A stretch of DNA of 64,000 bases from Fluviicola sp. (GCF_039596395.1 NZ_JBCNJT010000004.1:62001-126000); one strand, 5' to 3'; shown: positions 55,222 through 62,901, numbered from the stretch's first letter. Translations and numbers: made by a program. The notes: generated by a model not told the origin, from the sequence alone.

Positions 55222-56094
55222 TTAGTTGAAATGGTTATTGATCGTTTGATTTCCTCCCGTAACGAGATTATGGATCTCACCTCCCTCCATGTAGAACCCA
55301 ACCGGAGAATGGTTGAATTGCGGGCCACCGCTTCGCGCAGGTTGGTTCGTTTGATTCTGTAATTCCGATGCATCCTGTTTTAGGTAGTTTTCCAGGAATA
55401 ACAGCCCGGTCAATATTCCCGGAAGCCCTGCCGTAGATTGCGGTTGTTTCACAGAGGGAAGGAAAGGCGTGGCCGGATTCCATACATCATCGGTATCTAC
55501 CCATACCGGAAGGATTCGTTTTGTTCCCGAAAAATCTCCCCATGCCGGCTGGCGCATTTTTACGGCCTGGTCTTTCCATGATAAGGGAATAGCACAGATA
55601 ATCAAAGCCTTGTTTTCAAGTAATCCAATGGCGTGTTTGGCCAATTCCACCAGCGATGCCTCATTGGCAGCATATAGTTCAATCGGTGTCGTTTTTTGGA
55701 CAACTGTTAAGGTCGGAACCAGCTGTTTTTCCAGCTGCTGCGGAACAACAATCGTGAAAGGCTGTTTTTCCGGATTGTCAAAATGCTCAGTTTCGGGGGA
55801 AAGAAAATTTCCCGGTATGCGCAAGGCGGTTTTCCACGCATCCCAATTGTTGAACCCGGCATGGTTCAGCAACACGTTAATATTGGATTCAATTTTTTTG
55901 ATGGTGGAGCCTTCATTCACAGCTTTACGTGCATCAGTCATCAGATCTACAATGTAGCGATCGTTGAACTGTTGTTCCGGCGCCAGTTTGTTTGCAAGAT
56001 CGATTTGTCCGTTCTGAGACATTTCGGTGCGTTCCCTCCAGGAACAAAGCTGCACAAGTTGTATGATTTTATCCGGTTCGTAATGTTGAGCCAT
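55222..56094 (-). CDS. Conserved hypothetical protein with C-terminal QTINN motif
   Basis: In this 290-residue soluble protein an N-terminal helical domain (about 1-95) has LCSWRERTEMSQNGQIDLAN and NVLLNHAGFNNWDAWKTALR. An alpha/beta domain (about 105-250) has FTIVVPQQLEKQLVPTLTVV, ALIICAIPLSWKD and RILPVWVDTDDVWNPATPF, and could be TIR- or caspase-like in fold, but no catalytic residues are clear. A low-complexity linker leads to the last ~22 residues, GGEIHNLVTGGNQTINNHFN. That motif recurs at the N-terminus of the next gene's product, suggesting an interacting pair. Confidence 0.72.
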   Translation of the reverse strand: MAQHYEPDKIIQLVQLCSWRERTEMSQNGQIDLANKLAPEQQFNDRYIVDLMTDARKAVNEGSTIKKIESNINVLLNHAGFNNWDAWKTALRIPGNFLSPETEHFDNPEKQPFTIVVPQQLEKQLVPTLTVVQKTTPIELYAANEASLVELAKHAIGLLENKALIICAIPLSWKDQAVKMRQPAWGDFSGTKRILPVWVDTDDVWNPATPFLPSVKQPQSTAGLPGILTGLLFLENYLKQDASELQNQTNQPARSGGPQFNHSPVGFYMEGGEIHNLVTGGNQTINNHFN

Positions 56095-56207
56095 AAGTTA
56101 TAGTTTGGAATCAGGCTCTAAAGAGAACAAGGATCGAATCTGAAAATCAACTTAATTTTGTGAGGCCACCCTTTTTTTTTGTGTGAACCCGAAAATCTTT
56201 TAAGAGA

Positions 56208-56891
56208 TCAGATTGATTTCAGGTAAAGGGATACCTGTTCTTTGTATTTCGGTTCGATATCTATTTTTACACCGTTGGTCAGTTCAAGGCGATTCCCGAG
56301 TTTGCTTTTGACATACTGAAGATTGATAGCATGTGATTTGCTGACGCGCACTATACCGGGCCAATCGAGTTTTTGAAGAACAGCTTTCAGGTTGATCGTC
56401 AGTTTATACATTTTATCCTCCAGGTAAACACCGCAATAGCTTCCATCGGCTTCAATATAACAGATCGTATCGGGGTTGATCCGTTGTTTACCTTTATTTC
56501 CGTCTGTTATCAAATAGATTGTACGGGATAATTTCTGTGCCGGCAAATCTACATCCAGGGCGTTCCGCAAATTGATCAGATCAATCGGTTTCGCAAGATT
56601 GCGCAACGGAGTTGTATTTTTTGCCTGTATATACGTATTCATGTCCTGGATTCCGGAAAGATACATGTGCGGAATGTGCATTGCCGCCAGTTTTCCCCCC
56701 AGGTCAATTCCCGACCGTTCGCCTTTCAATCCGATATCGATAATTACCAGATCCGGGATCTCGCTTTCGATGGCTTTTACAGCACTGTTATAGTCTTCTG
56801 CTATTGCAATAACATGATGCTGAAGCTGTTCAAGTTTCCCGTGCAGGTCATCAGCAGCAAAAGGTTCGTCTTCAACTATCAAAATTTTCAT
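56208..56891 (-). CDS. LytTR-family response regulator (divergent from the TPR kinase)
   Basis: In this 227-residue protein the receiver has the acidic residues in LIVEDEPFAADDL, the phospho-acceptor in LVIIDIGLKG and the lysine in NLAKPIDL. The LytTR domain has TICYIEADGSYCGVYLEDKM and IVRVSKSHAINLQYVKSKLG. It is divergent from the TPR histidine kinase with a 38-base shared intergenic region, which strongly suggests they are partners. Confidence 0.9.
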   Translation of the reverse strand: MKILIVEDEPFAADDLHGKLEQLQHHVIAIAEDYNSAVKAIESEIPDLVIIDIGLKGERSGIDLGGKLAAMHIPHMYLSGIQDMNTYIQAKNTTPLRNLAKPIDLINLRNALDVDLPAQKLSRTIYLITDGNKGKQRINPDTICYIEADGSYCGVYLEDKMYKLTINLKAVLQKLDWPGIVRVSKSHAINLQYVKSKLGNRLELTNGVKIDIEPKYKEQVSLYLKSI

Positions 56892-56929
56892 GGGCGAAGT
56901 TTAATTACATTTGCCAAAATACTGAAATT

Positions 56930-58807
56930 ATGCTCCGCTACCTGCTCTTTTTATTTGTGCTCGTTTTGTCTACCGGAACTAATGGCCAGTCAAAGTTTCA
57001 CCGGTTACTGGACCAGGGCGGCCAATCCCTGCTGGATGGAGATATTCCACAAGCTAAAGTATTCCTGCAGCAAGCACTGAAGATCATCCCTGAGAAGCTT
57101 GATCCCGAAGAACGTTCTGTTTTTTACAATAATCTTGGAGTTGTTTATTATCAAACAGGCGAATACAAGCAATGCATCGATTGGTACCTGCAGGAGTTGG
57201 AAATATACAGAAAGGCAGGTAATGACAGCCTTGCAGCAGGAGCGCTGCACAATCTCGGACTCGTATATCACGAAATCGGGCTATCCAAAAAAGCTATGCA
57301 GGAATTACTTGGCTCAGCGCGGGATTTTGAACGGCTCGGTAACCAGAAAGAGCTTGCTTCGGCCTGGAATTCGATCGGGGTCATGCAGCTTGACCTCGGT
57401 AATTTCGAAAAGGCACTGACCTATCATGAACGGGCTCTTCGGATAAGAGAAAAAATAAGATACGCCAAGGGCATTGCGGATTCGTATAATAATATCGGAG
57501 ATGTTCACCTGGCATGGAAACACTACGCCAAAGCGGAAATCTATTTACAGGAAGCGCTTCGTCAGAAAAAAGGGCTCGATAATCAGTCGAATTTGATTAA
57601 CACCTTATGTTCACTGGGAAAATTATACATTGCTGTCGGAGAATCCAAAAAAGCATATAGCTACCTGCACGATGCCTATACGATTGGTAAAACCATCGGA
57701 AATTCACCAAAAGTAGCAGAGAGCATGTGCTACCTAGCGGCTTATTACAGCTCTCTGGGCGAAGAAAAAAAAGCCATGGAAATCTATCACCGGACACAGA
57801 CTATGGCGCGAACTTCTTCCGATTGGACCTTATTGCAGGATGCATTGCAAGGAGAAATAGCGCTGATCGAAAATAAAAGGCCCGGTGTCGAAGTTGTTGA
57901 GAAATATCGTGAATTGCTGGCCACAAAAGAAAAGGTAACCAAGGAACTCAACAGCAAGGAATTGGCAAGACTGGAAATCTCCTACGATGTGGAGCGAAAA
58001 AATGCCGAATTAAAACTCAGGAGAAAACAGGCAAAGATCGATCGGCTGAGCAATCAACGTCTAACCGGCTGGCTCGTGGCGGTTGGAGGAATAGCCCTAT
58101 TCGCAGGACTTGCATTTTACCAGACACAACGCCGGAAAAAACAAGAGGAAATACTCAGAAAACAAGCAGAAGACCTTCAAAGACAGGCCGAAATTCAACG
58201 GGACAAAATCAAACACCTGCACCAGGAATTGAGTCATCGCACAAAAAACTATTTCAGCATGCTCTCCGGCATTTTGAGATCTGACCGGAAGAAAGCATCG
58301 AATGAAGAAGTTATACGCGTTTTGGATATGAACATCCACCGATTGGAGGCAATGTCGAAGGTACAGGGCTATTTGCTTGTGAATTCAGAACAATGGGATA
58401 AGAATGTGCAACTGGATGCCTACCTCAATCATTTGATTTCCGAACTGCTGATGAACCTGTTGCCCGCAGAGAATGACCTGCAACTAGAAAAGGAACTGGA
58501 CAGCATTTTTATAGATTATGATAAGGCAATGCGGATTGCAATTGTGTTGAATGAATTGATTTGCAATGCCATTGAGCATGGTTTGGCAGGTGTAACAAAA
58601 CCTGTACTGGCCATTTCACTAAAAAGCCACGATAACAACGTCATACTGACAGTACAGGACAACGGCCCGGGTTTACCGGAAGAACTATTAAAATCAAAAA
58701 CGGTAAAAGGGCGTGACATCATCAGTAAGTTGCTTTCTTCGGTTAATGGAGTGGTTACTTACCACAATGAAAATGGGTGTAAGGCGGCGGTGACAATTGC
58801 GCTCTGA
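56930..58807 (+). CDS. TPR-containing sensor histidine kinase (HisKA_2 type)
   Basis: In this 625-residue protein a signal segment (MLRYLLFLFVLVLSTGTNGQ) is followed by about six to seven TPR repeats (about 25-330). A transmembrane helix (WLVAVGGIALFAGLAFYQ, near 380-398), a coiled coil, a HisKA_2 dimerisation domain with the phospho-acceptor in HQELSHRTKNYFSMLSGI, and an ATPase domain with VLNELICNAIEHGLAG and VQDNGPGLPEE follow. The TPR part is probably periplasmic. Two LytTR regulators flank it. Confidence 0.93.
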   Translation: MLRYLLFLFVLVLSTGTNGQSKFHRLLDQGGQSLLDGDIPQAKVFLQQALKIIPEKLDPEERSVFYNNLGVVYYQTGEYKQCIDWYLQELEIYRKAGNDSLAAGALHNLGLVYHEIGLSKKAMQELLGSARDFERLGNQKELASAWNSIGVMQLDLGNFEKALTYHERALRIREKIRYAKGIADSYNNIGDVHLAWKHYAKAEIYLQEALRQKKGLDNQSNLINTLCSLGKLYIAVGESKKAYSYLHDAYTIGKTIGNSPKVAESMCYLAAYYSSLGEEKKAMEIYHRTQTMARTSSDWTLLQDALQGEIALIENKRPGVEVVEKYRELLATKEKVTKELNSKELARLEISYDVERKNAELKLRRKQAKIDRLSNQRLTGWLVAVGGIALFAGLAFYQTQRRKKQEEILRKQAEDLQRQAEIQRDKIKHLHQELSHRTKNYFSMLSGILRSDRKKASNEEVIRVLDMNIHRLEAMSKVQGYLLVNSEQWDKNVQLDAYLNHLISELLMNLLPAENDLQLEKELDSIFIDYDKAMRIAIVLNELICNAIEHGLAGVTKPVLAISLKSHDNNVILTVQDNGPGLPEELLKSKTVKGRDIISKLLSSVNGVVTYHNENGCKAAVTIAL

Positions 58808-58811
58808 TAAA

Positions 58812-58853
58812 AAAGCCCGGGATCCCGATCATTTTCGGAACTCCCGGACTTTT
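58812..58853. terminator. Two-way terminator after the TPR kinase
   Basis: AAAAGCCCGGGA at 58812-58823 pairs with TCCCGGACTTTT at 58842-58853 with one mismatch. A- and T-runs on the outside make it symmetrical. It lies between the kinase gene and the converging lipoprotein gene, and would serve both. Confidence 0.8.
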
Positions 58854-58870
58854 CCTGTGTTAATCCTTAT

Positions 58871-59269
58871 TTAATCTACCAGGACTGTTACCTGTACATC
58901 GTCGTGTACATGGACGGTGTCCGTTACGAGCGGTTCTCCACCCGGGGCAGTTACGCGGAAGTAATAAATCCCGGACGCAACTTCGCGGTCGTATTCGCCC
59001 GACGAATTGGTGTAACCGTGATTAATCTGCTGGTTGGTACCGTATTCGTAGGTCTCAACACCAGCACTATCAACGGCTACCAGCGTGTATTTCTTTTTCA
59101 CCCTCACACGAATGATCGGGTCGTGGTCTCCTCCCGTTTTTTCAGGATCATTTTCTACAATGATTTGAGCTTTTCGGCTTTTTACCTCTTCTTTTTTACA
59201 CGATACTGTTAGCGCTCCCATTCCCACAAGAATCAACAGGGAAGCGATCATGAACTTATTTGTTTTCAT
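58871..59269 (-). CDS. Small lipoprotein
   Basis: This 132-residue protein has a lipoprotein signal (MKTNKFMIASLLILVGMGAL, then TVSCKKEE) with Cys in TVSC. The mature part ends in a beta-sandwich-like segment similar to carboxypeptidase-regulatory or CNA-B type domains: YEYGTNQQINHGYTNSSGEY, YYFRVTAPGGEPLVTDTVHV. It probably faces the periplasm. No function is known. Confidence 0.75.
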   Translation of the reverse strand: MKTNKFMIASLLILVGMGALTVSCKKEEVKSRKAQIIVENDPEKTGGDHDPIIRVRVKKKYTLVAVDSAGVETYEYGTNQQINHGYTNSSGEYDREVASGIYYFRVTAPGGEPLVTDTVHVHDDVQVTVLVD

Positions 59270-59712
59270 GCTAATTTGCTTTTAAACTGTTTTTAACTTG
59301 TTGTGAAGCCTGCCCGCCACTGGCGGATGCCGCACAACGATTCTGTTGGGAGAATATGCCTGCTCTGCTGTCGCCTCTTCTCCCGAAAGGGAAAGCATTG
59401 CAGGCATTTGTCAGAAGCTGGTCCGGGTTCCGGGGCCCGGTAGTGCACCTGTCTTCCTTTAGCTATCGGGAAGCGTTACCGGCGACTGACAGGACAAAGG
59501 TTGGTAAACAGCCGGGAGAAATCGTAGGACAGAAAAAAACTATGTCGAACCGATTTGTGAAATATGCAAGTAATTGATTTTCAAGAGGTTTAATTTTGAG
59601 TTTTTTTTGACCGGTATCCACTTTTTTATAACCGCAATGGAATCATTCGAAAAGCGAATGACATGTGTGAACCGATTTTCGCTATTTTCGTACGGAAGGA
59701 TAAAAGCTCGGC
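59270..59712. other. 443-base intergenic stretch with a GC-rich structured segment
   Basis: No gene is supported here. The middle (about 59311-59520) is much richer in G+C than its surroundings and full of complementary segments: CCGCC/GGCGG (59314-59326), GGGAGAA/TTCTCCC (59348-59354, 59378-59384) interleaved with ATGCCTGC/GCAGGCAT (59356-59363, 59400-59407), CCGGG/CCCGG (59423-59440) and CCTGTC/GACAGG (59448-59453, 59488-59493). A structured RNA or a decayed repeat cluster are both possible. The last ~180 bases look like an ordinary A+T-rich promoter region. Confidence 0.5.
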
Positions 59713-60414
59713 ATGAAAATTTTAATTGTGGAAGATGAGCCTTTCGCTGCGGAAGAACTACAGGAAAAGCTGGAGAAGCTAGAGAAGCCCGTTGTTGAGG
59801 TAACGGGCATTGCCGAAAGCTATGAAGAAGCGCTGGAATTGATTCGCCGCAATAAACCACAACTCGTGTTGGTGGACATCGAACTCAAAGGAGAACTGAC
59901 AGGGATTGACTTATCGGAGGAATTGCAAAAACAGGGAATTCCCTTCCTGTATCTTACTGGCCTGGAAGAACTTGACGTTTATTATAAAGCCGAGAAAACC
60001 GGTTCTTTAAAATTCCTGTCAAAACCCATCGACCGTTACAATCTTCGTAACGCACTATTGGAAGCAGAAAAAGCAATTACCGATGAAAAGAAAGAAACGC
60101 TGCGTTTTTTTACAGTAAAAGCCGGTATACGAAAATCGCTTCATCCCGATCAGGTCGCTTACTTGAAAGGTGGCCGTTCCTATTGCGAAATCCATTTTAT
60201 GGATCGATCTAAATGGGACATCTCGTTGAATCTTGGGAAGGTCGCCGAGCAAATAGATCATCCCGACTTCATTCGTATTCACAAGTCTTTCTTCGTCAAT
60301 AAAAAGCATATTGAGCATATTGCCGCAAATTCGGTTCGACTCACCACGGGAATCGATTTAAACATCTCGCTTACCTATAAAAGGGAAGTGAAGCGAATGA
60401 CGGAAAGACCCTAA
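59713..60414 (+). CDS. LytTR-family response regulator (second of the locus)
   Basis: This 233-residue protein is closely similar in layout to the regulator at 56208-56891: LIVEDEPFAAEELQEKLEKL, phospho-acceptor in LVLVDIELKGELTGIDLSEE, lysine in FLSKPIDRYNLRNALLEAEK, and a LytTR domain with QVAYLKGGRSYCEIHFMDRS and IRIHKSFFVNKKHIEHIAAN. It is probably a paralogue produced by duplication and may share the TPR kinase. It is transcribed alone. Confidence 0.92.
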   Translation: MKILIVEDEPFAAEELQEKLEKLEKPVVEVTGIAESYEEALELIRRNKPQLVLVDIELKGELTGIDLSEELQKQGIPFLYLTGLEELDVYYKAEKTGSLKFLSKPIDRYNLRNALLEAEKAITDEKKETLRFFTVKAGIRKSLHPDQVAYLKGGRSYCEIHFMDRSKWDISLNLGKVAEQIDHPDFIRIHKSFFVNKKHIEHIAANSVRLTTGIDLNISLTYKREVKRMTERP

Positions 60415-60554
60415 CCGATTCAATCGAACTTAGTCCCTGTTTTTTTTACTCCTATCAGTACTATTTCTTCATTTCGGAAATTGGAATTGCCGTTTGGGAA
60501 AGAATTTGTTGTGAGCATGTTTTTAGTTGGTGATGTTTGTTGAAAATTAAAAAC

Positions 60555-60779
60555 ATGGAGCGTTATAGAAATTTATCTGGAAATTCAGGAGTTTCCGGTT
60601 ATGAAATCGGTACTGATTATATCAGAGTTGCATTTAACGGAAATCCCAAAATCTATTCATATTCGAATCGAGGAAGGGCAGGTAGAGTTCATGTTGACAA
60701 TATGAAAAGATGTGCTGTAAATGGCTTAGGACTAAACTCCTATATCAACGAGCACGTAAAATACTTGTATGATTTATAA
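60555..60779 (+). CDS. KTSC-like small protein
   Basis: This is a 74-residue protein starting MERYRNLSGNSGVSGYEIGT; six codons upstream in the same frame are not needed. It resembles KTSC-type small domains: a short beta-meander with TDYIRVAFNGNPKIYSYSNR followed by a helix with GLGLNSYINEHVKYL. Such proteins are common in bacteria and in mobile elements; function unknown. It precedes kwaA by 43 bases. Confidence 0.7.
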   Translation: MERYRNLSGNSGVSGYEIGTDYIRVAFNGNPKIYSYSNRGRAGRVHVDNMKRCAVNGLGLNSYINEHVKYLYDL

Positions 60780-60822
60780 TCGATACTCTAAGTAAGCATT
60801 AACAACGTTGGAGATCTCATAG

Positions 60823-61386
60823 ATGAAACCTAAAATATTCACTGCGATACTTTTGTTTTTTAGCGCATACTCACCACTCTTCATCATTTTGGCAGTGAAA
60901 GATTTCGATTTTAATCAAACATTTTCTTTCAAGCATAAAGAAGCTATTTCTTGTTTATTGGGAATTTCTACGCTAAGTCTTGTATTATTGTTTTTTACAG
61001 TATCTGCTATCAGACCAGGTAATATGTCTGTAAGAATTTTAGAGATAAAGAACAGATCTTCGGATTTAATTAATTACACAATCCCATACATAGTGTCCTT
61101 TTTTGGATTCGATTTATCCAAAATTGAAGACGTTATATCTCTCTCAATATTCCTTTTTTTAATGCTATTTCTAACCATTAAAAGCAAATCAGTCTTTATA
61201 AATCCAATTTTACTGATTGCCGGATACAACTTGTACGATTTGGAATATGAGTTTGACCAAAAAAGAGCTTCAACCATAATAATCAGTAAACACGAAATGA
61301 AAATCGGGGAAAATTATTACTTAAGGAGCTTAACACGCTTCTTATATTTTGTAACAGAAAAAGACAACTCTGAAGATGACAAATAA
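60823..61386 (+). CDS. kwaA: Kiwa system membrane protein KwaA
   Basis: In this 187-residue membrane protein with four hydrophobic segments (AILLFFSAYSPLFIILAV, LLGISTLSLVLLFFTVSAI, INYTIPYIVSFFGF and SLSIFLFLMLFLTI), a conserved-looking INPILLIAGYNLYDLEYEF lies after the last one. Identification rests on this topology and on the KwaB gene, which starts inside it with an 11-base overlap. In Kiwa the membrane protein senses phage attack at the membrane. The gene is markedly A+T-rich compared with the housekeeping genes. Confidence 0.82.
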   Translation: MKPKIFTAILLFFSAYSPLFIILAVKDFDFNQTFSFKHKEAISCLLGISTLSLVLLFFTVSAIRPGNMSVRILEIKNRSSDLINYTIPYIVSFFGFDLSKIEDVISLSIFLFLMLFLTIKSKSVFINPILLIAGYNLYDLEYEFDQKRASTIIISKHEMKIGENYYLRSLTRFLYFVTEKDNSEDDK

Positions 61387-62323
61387 AGAATTATTAAAAG
61401 ATCTTAAAGGCTTAAATTATGATAATGCTAATGTTTCTTTAGCCATTGTTAAGGAGTATAAACGCGATCGTATATCACATTATGATGTGAAATATGTCCC
61501 AATCGATAAAAAACTGGAAAAACGACTTAGAACTGTCGTAGTAACTCACGTATCAAAGGCAAGAAGTGTTGATGATTATACTTATGATTGTCCTGAGCCA
61601 GAGGAAGATTTTGTCCGCTCAATTAAATACGAAGAAACAGATTTTTACAAAATCTTTGAGAAGCTAAAAGAATTAAATCCTGAAGAGGACATTATTGAAA
61701 ATGTTGAGGAATTAGTAAAAGCCAAGGCTTACATGATCGTAATTAGAAATCGTGCAGGTATCCGATTAGTTGGATTTCGTACGTTACCTGAAAATTGGAA
61801 GATGAAAAAATCAAAGGGATTAATTAATCTTCTTTTTAAAGAAAATCGTTTTGAAGATTTACAAGAAGAAAATGTATTTAGCATTGCTCATAATATTGAT
61901 ATTCTTTATTTCAACGAAATGTTATTTATACTTTCAAAAAAAGGGTTTGAGAATGGGCTGAACTTTCGTGAAGGAATGATTAATAACGCGGTTAAGTTGT
62001 ATGAAGAGTTTACTACTTTGAAATTATTTATAAATCTAGAACTTCTTCAGACAAAAGTTGGAAATAATCAACGGCAACTTCGAAAAATTGCAACCATTCG
62101 AAACTTGGGTCATTTCAGAGATTCCAATTTTTTATTGAAGTTACGACAGATAAACAAAAAAAAGGGTTGGAAAATTGAATTTGAAAATGAACAAATAATA
62201 ATTTCAGAAGACACATGGGAGGATATTCTGACACTCTTGCAAAACAAAAGGCTTTATTCTGAATTAACGGATCAGGACTTTGATGTCGATAGCGTAAAAC
62301 CATTGACTCTACCTCGAAGTTAG
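61376..62323 (+). CDS. kwaB: Kiwa system protein KwaB (DUF4868)
   Basis: This 315-residue cytoplasmic protein has the size of known KwaB and the DUF4868 pattern: KAYMIVIRNRAGIRLVGFRT, SIAHNIDILYFNEMLFILSK, KGFENGLNFREGMINNAVK and the C-terminal WEDILTLLQNKRLYSELTDQ. KwaB works with KwaA against phage, probably by acting on replicating DNA. It shares ATGACAAATAA with the kwaA stop, a coupled junction. Low G+C suggests horizontal acquisition. Confidence 0.88.
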   Translation: MTNKELLKDLKGLNYDNANVSLAIVKEYKRDRISHYDVKYVPIDKKLEKRLRTVVVTHVSKARSVDDYTYDCPEPEEDFVRSIKYEETDFYKIFEKLKELNPEEDIIENVEELVKAKAYMIVIRNRAGIRLVGFRTLPENWKMKKSKGLINLLFKENRFEDLQEENVFSIAHNIDILYFNEMLFILSKKGFENGLNFREGMINNAVKLYEEFTTLKLFINLELLQTKVGNNQRQLRKIATIRNLGHFRDSNFLLKLRQINKKKGWKIEFENEQIIISEDTWEDILTLLQNKRLYSELTDQDFDVDSVKPLTLPRS

Positions 62324-62388
62324 CATGATACCATCTTTGATCATTTAACAACTAACCCAATCATTATTCCCTTACCGTCCTCAATCTG

Positions 62389-62427
62389 AAAAAGCGGTTG
62401 TAGAAATTTACTTCACAACCGCTTTTT
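62389..62427 (+). terminator. Terminator of the Kiwa operon
   Basis: AAAAAGCGGTTGT at 62389-62401 pairs perfectly with ACAACCGCTTTTT at 62415-62427 around a 13-base loop; the 3' arm ends in a T-run. It follows the kwaB stop by 66 bases. Confidence 0.88.
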
Positions 62428-62479
62428 GTATTTTGAAATGGGTTCTACTGCTTCATGACCGAAAAAGATAAATCACTCT

Positions 62480-62531
62480 GGTTGAAGCCTGGATAAAATC
62501 AAACGAAATCAAGAAGTTAACGGGAGGTTAA
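62480..62531 (+). repeat. Diverged copy of the mutS 3' end (remnant)
   Basis: In the mutS frame these bases read [16 protein letters not shown] and stop, against [16 protein letters not shown] at the end of mutS; the match ends upstream at 62469-62471, where the frame has a stop. It is a fragment and not a gene. It marks the right-hand boundary of the putative island, just ahead of the tRNA genes. Confidence 0.85.
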
Positions 62532-62595
62532 TCGCCGCTTCATCCCGGAGACATGCAGTGAAATCGAAAAAAAATGAAAAAAAGTGCTGCAAACC

Positions 62596-62627
62596 TTGCG
62601 AATTGAACAAATGAATTATTAGATTTG
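62596..62627 (+). promoter_or_regulatory. Predicted tRNA-Gly promoter
   Basis: TTG at 62596-62598 is separated by 21 bases from TAGATTTG at 62620-62627, a perfect -7 element. An A-rich tract just upstream could act as an UP-like element. The predicted start is about 30 bases ahead of the tRNA. Confidence 0.6.
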
Positions 62628-62664
62628 CAACCCGATTCCAAAAGAGGAATTGTAATTGAAATAC

Positions 62665-62737
<73 letters not shown>

Positions 62738-62740
62738 CTA

Positions 62741-62792
62741 AAAAAATAATCCCGGCGTTTCGACTCCGCTCAACGACCGGGATTATTTTTTT
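62741..62792 (+). terminator. Hairpin between the tRNA genes
   Basis: AAAAAATAATCCCGG at 62741-62755 pairs with CCGGGATTATTTTTTT at 62777-62792, with a 21-base loop containing TTTCGACTCCGCTCAA. The stem is long and ends in a T-run, so it should stop transcription after tRNA-Gly. The loop sequence looks like a motif that recurs in Bacteroidota intergenic hairpins. Confidence 0.85.
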
Positions 62793-62817
62793 TAAGTCCG
62801 CTCGCAGTGCGAGAAAT

Positions 62818-62901
62818 GCTCGAATGGTGGAATTGGTAGACACGCCGGACTTAAAATCCTGTGACCATCTGGTCGTGCGGGTTCAAGTCCCGCTTCGAGT
62901 A
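62818..62901 (+). tRNA. tRNA-Leu (UAA anticodon)
   Basis: This is an 84-base tRNA with a long variable arm. Acceptor GCTCGAA pairs with TTCGAGT (one G-U pair) with discriminator A; the D-arm contains GGTAGACACGCC. The anticodon stem has CGGAC-TTAAAAT-CCTG with TAA in the loop, and the T-arm is GCGGGTTCAAGTCCCGC. CCA is not encoded. It probably needs its own promoter or read-through, because a hairpin precedes it. Confidence 0.95.

Larger units (their letters stand above)
53942..62479. other. Putative accessory island inserted at the mutS 3' end
   Basis: The interval is bounded by the two copies of the mutS 3' end. It holds ten genes of accessory character: secreted peptide, QTINN-motif pair, TPR kinase with two LytTR regulators, lipoprotein, KTSC-like protein, and Kiwa. 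The right end is clearly richer in A+T than the mutS side. No integrase, transposase or recombinase was found inside. The element may have lost its recombinase or entered by recombination using carried mutS sequence. Confidence 0.55.
62324..62664. other. 341-base gap with terminator, mutS repeat and tRNA promoter
   Basis: From left to right the stretch holds the kwaB terminator (62389-62427), the right-hand copy of the mutS 3' end (62480-62531), an A-rich tract (about 62568-62583) and the tRNA-Gly promoter (62596-62627). No gene is supported. Confidence 0.7.

Noticed and set aside
59415-59550. Possible RNase P RNA, because of GTCCGGGTTCC and a later ACAGAAA
   Set aside because: The other universally conserved regions of RNase P RNA are missing or in the wrong order, so these short matches are not evidence.
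59356-59577. A 73-codon plus-strand frame in the GC-rich intergenic segment
   Set aside because: Its composition follows the stems of the structured segment, there is no recognisable start region and no family match.
62480-62531. A second mutS gene or mutS pseudogene
   Set aside because: Only 17 codons match; upstream of them the frame closes at 62469-62471. It is treated as a boundary repeat.
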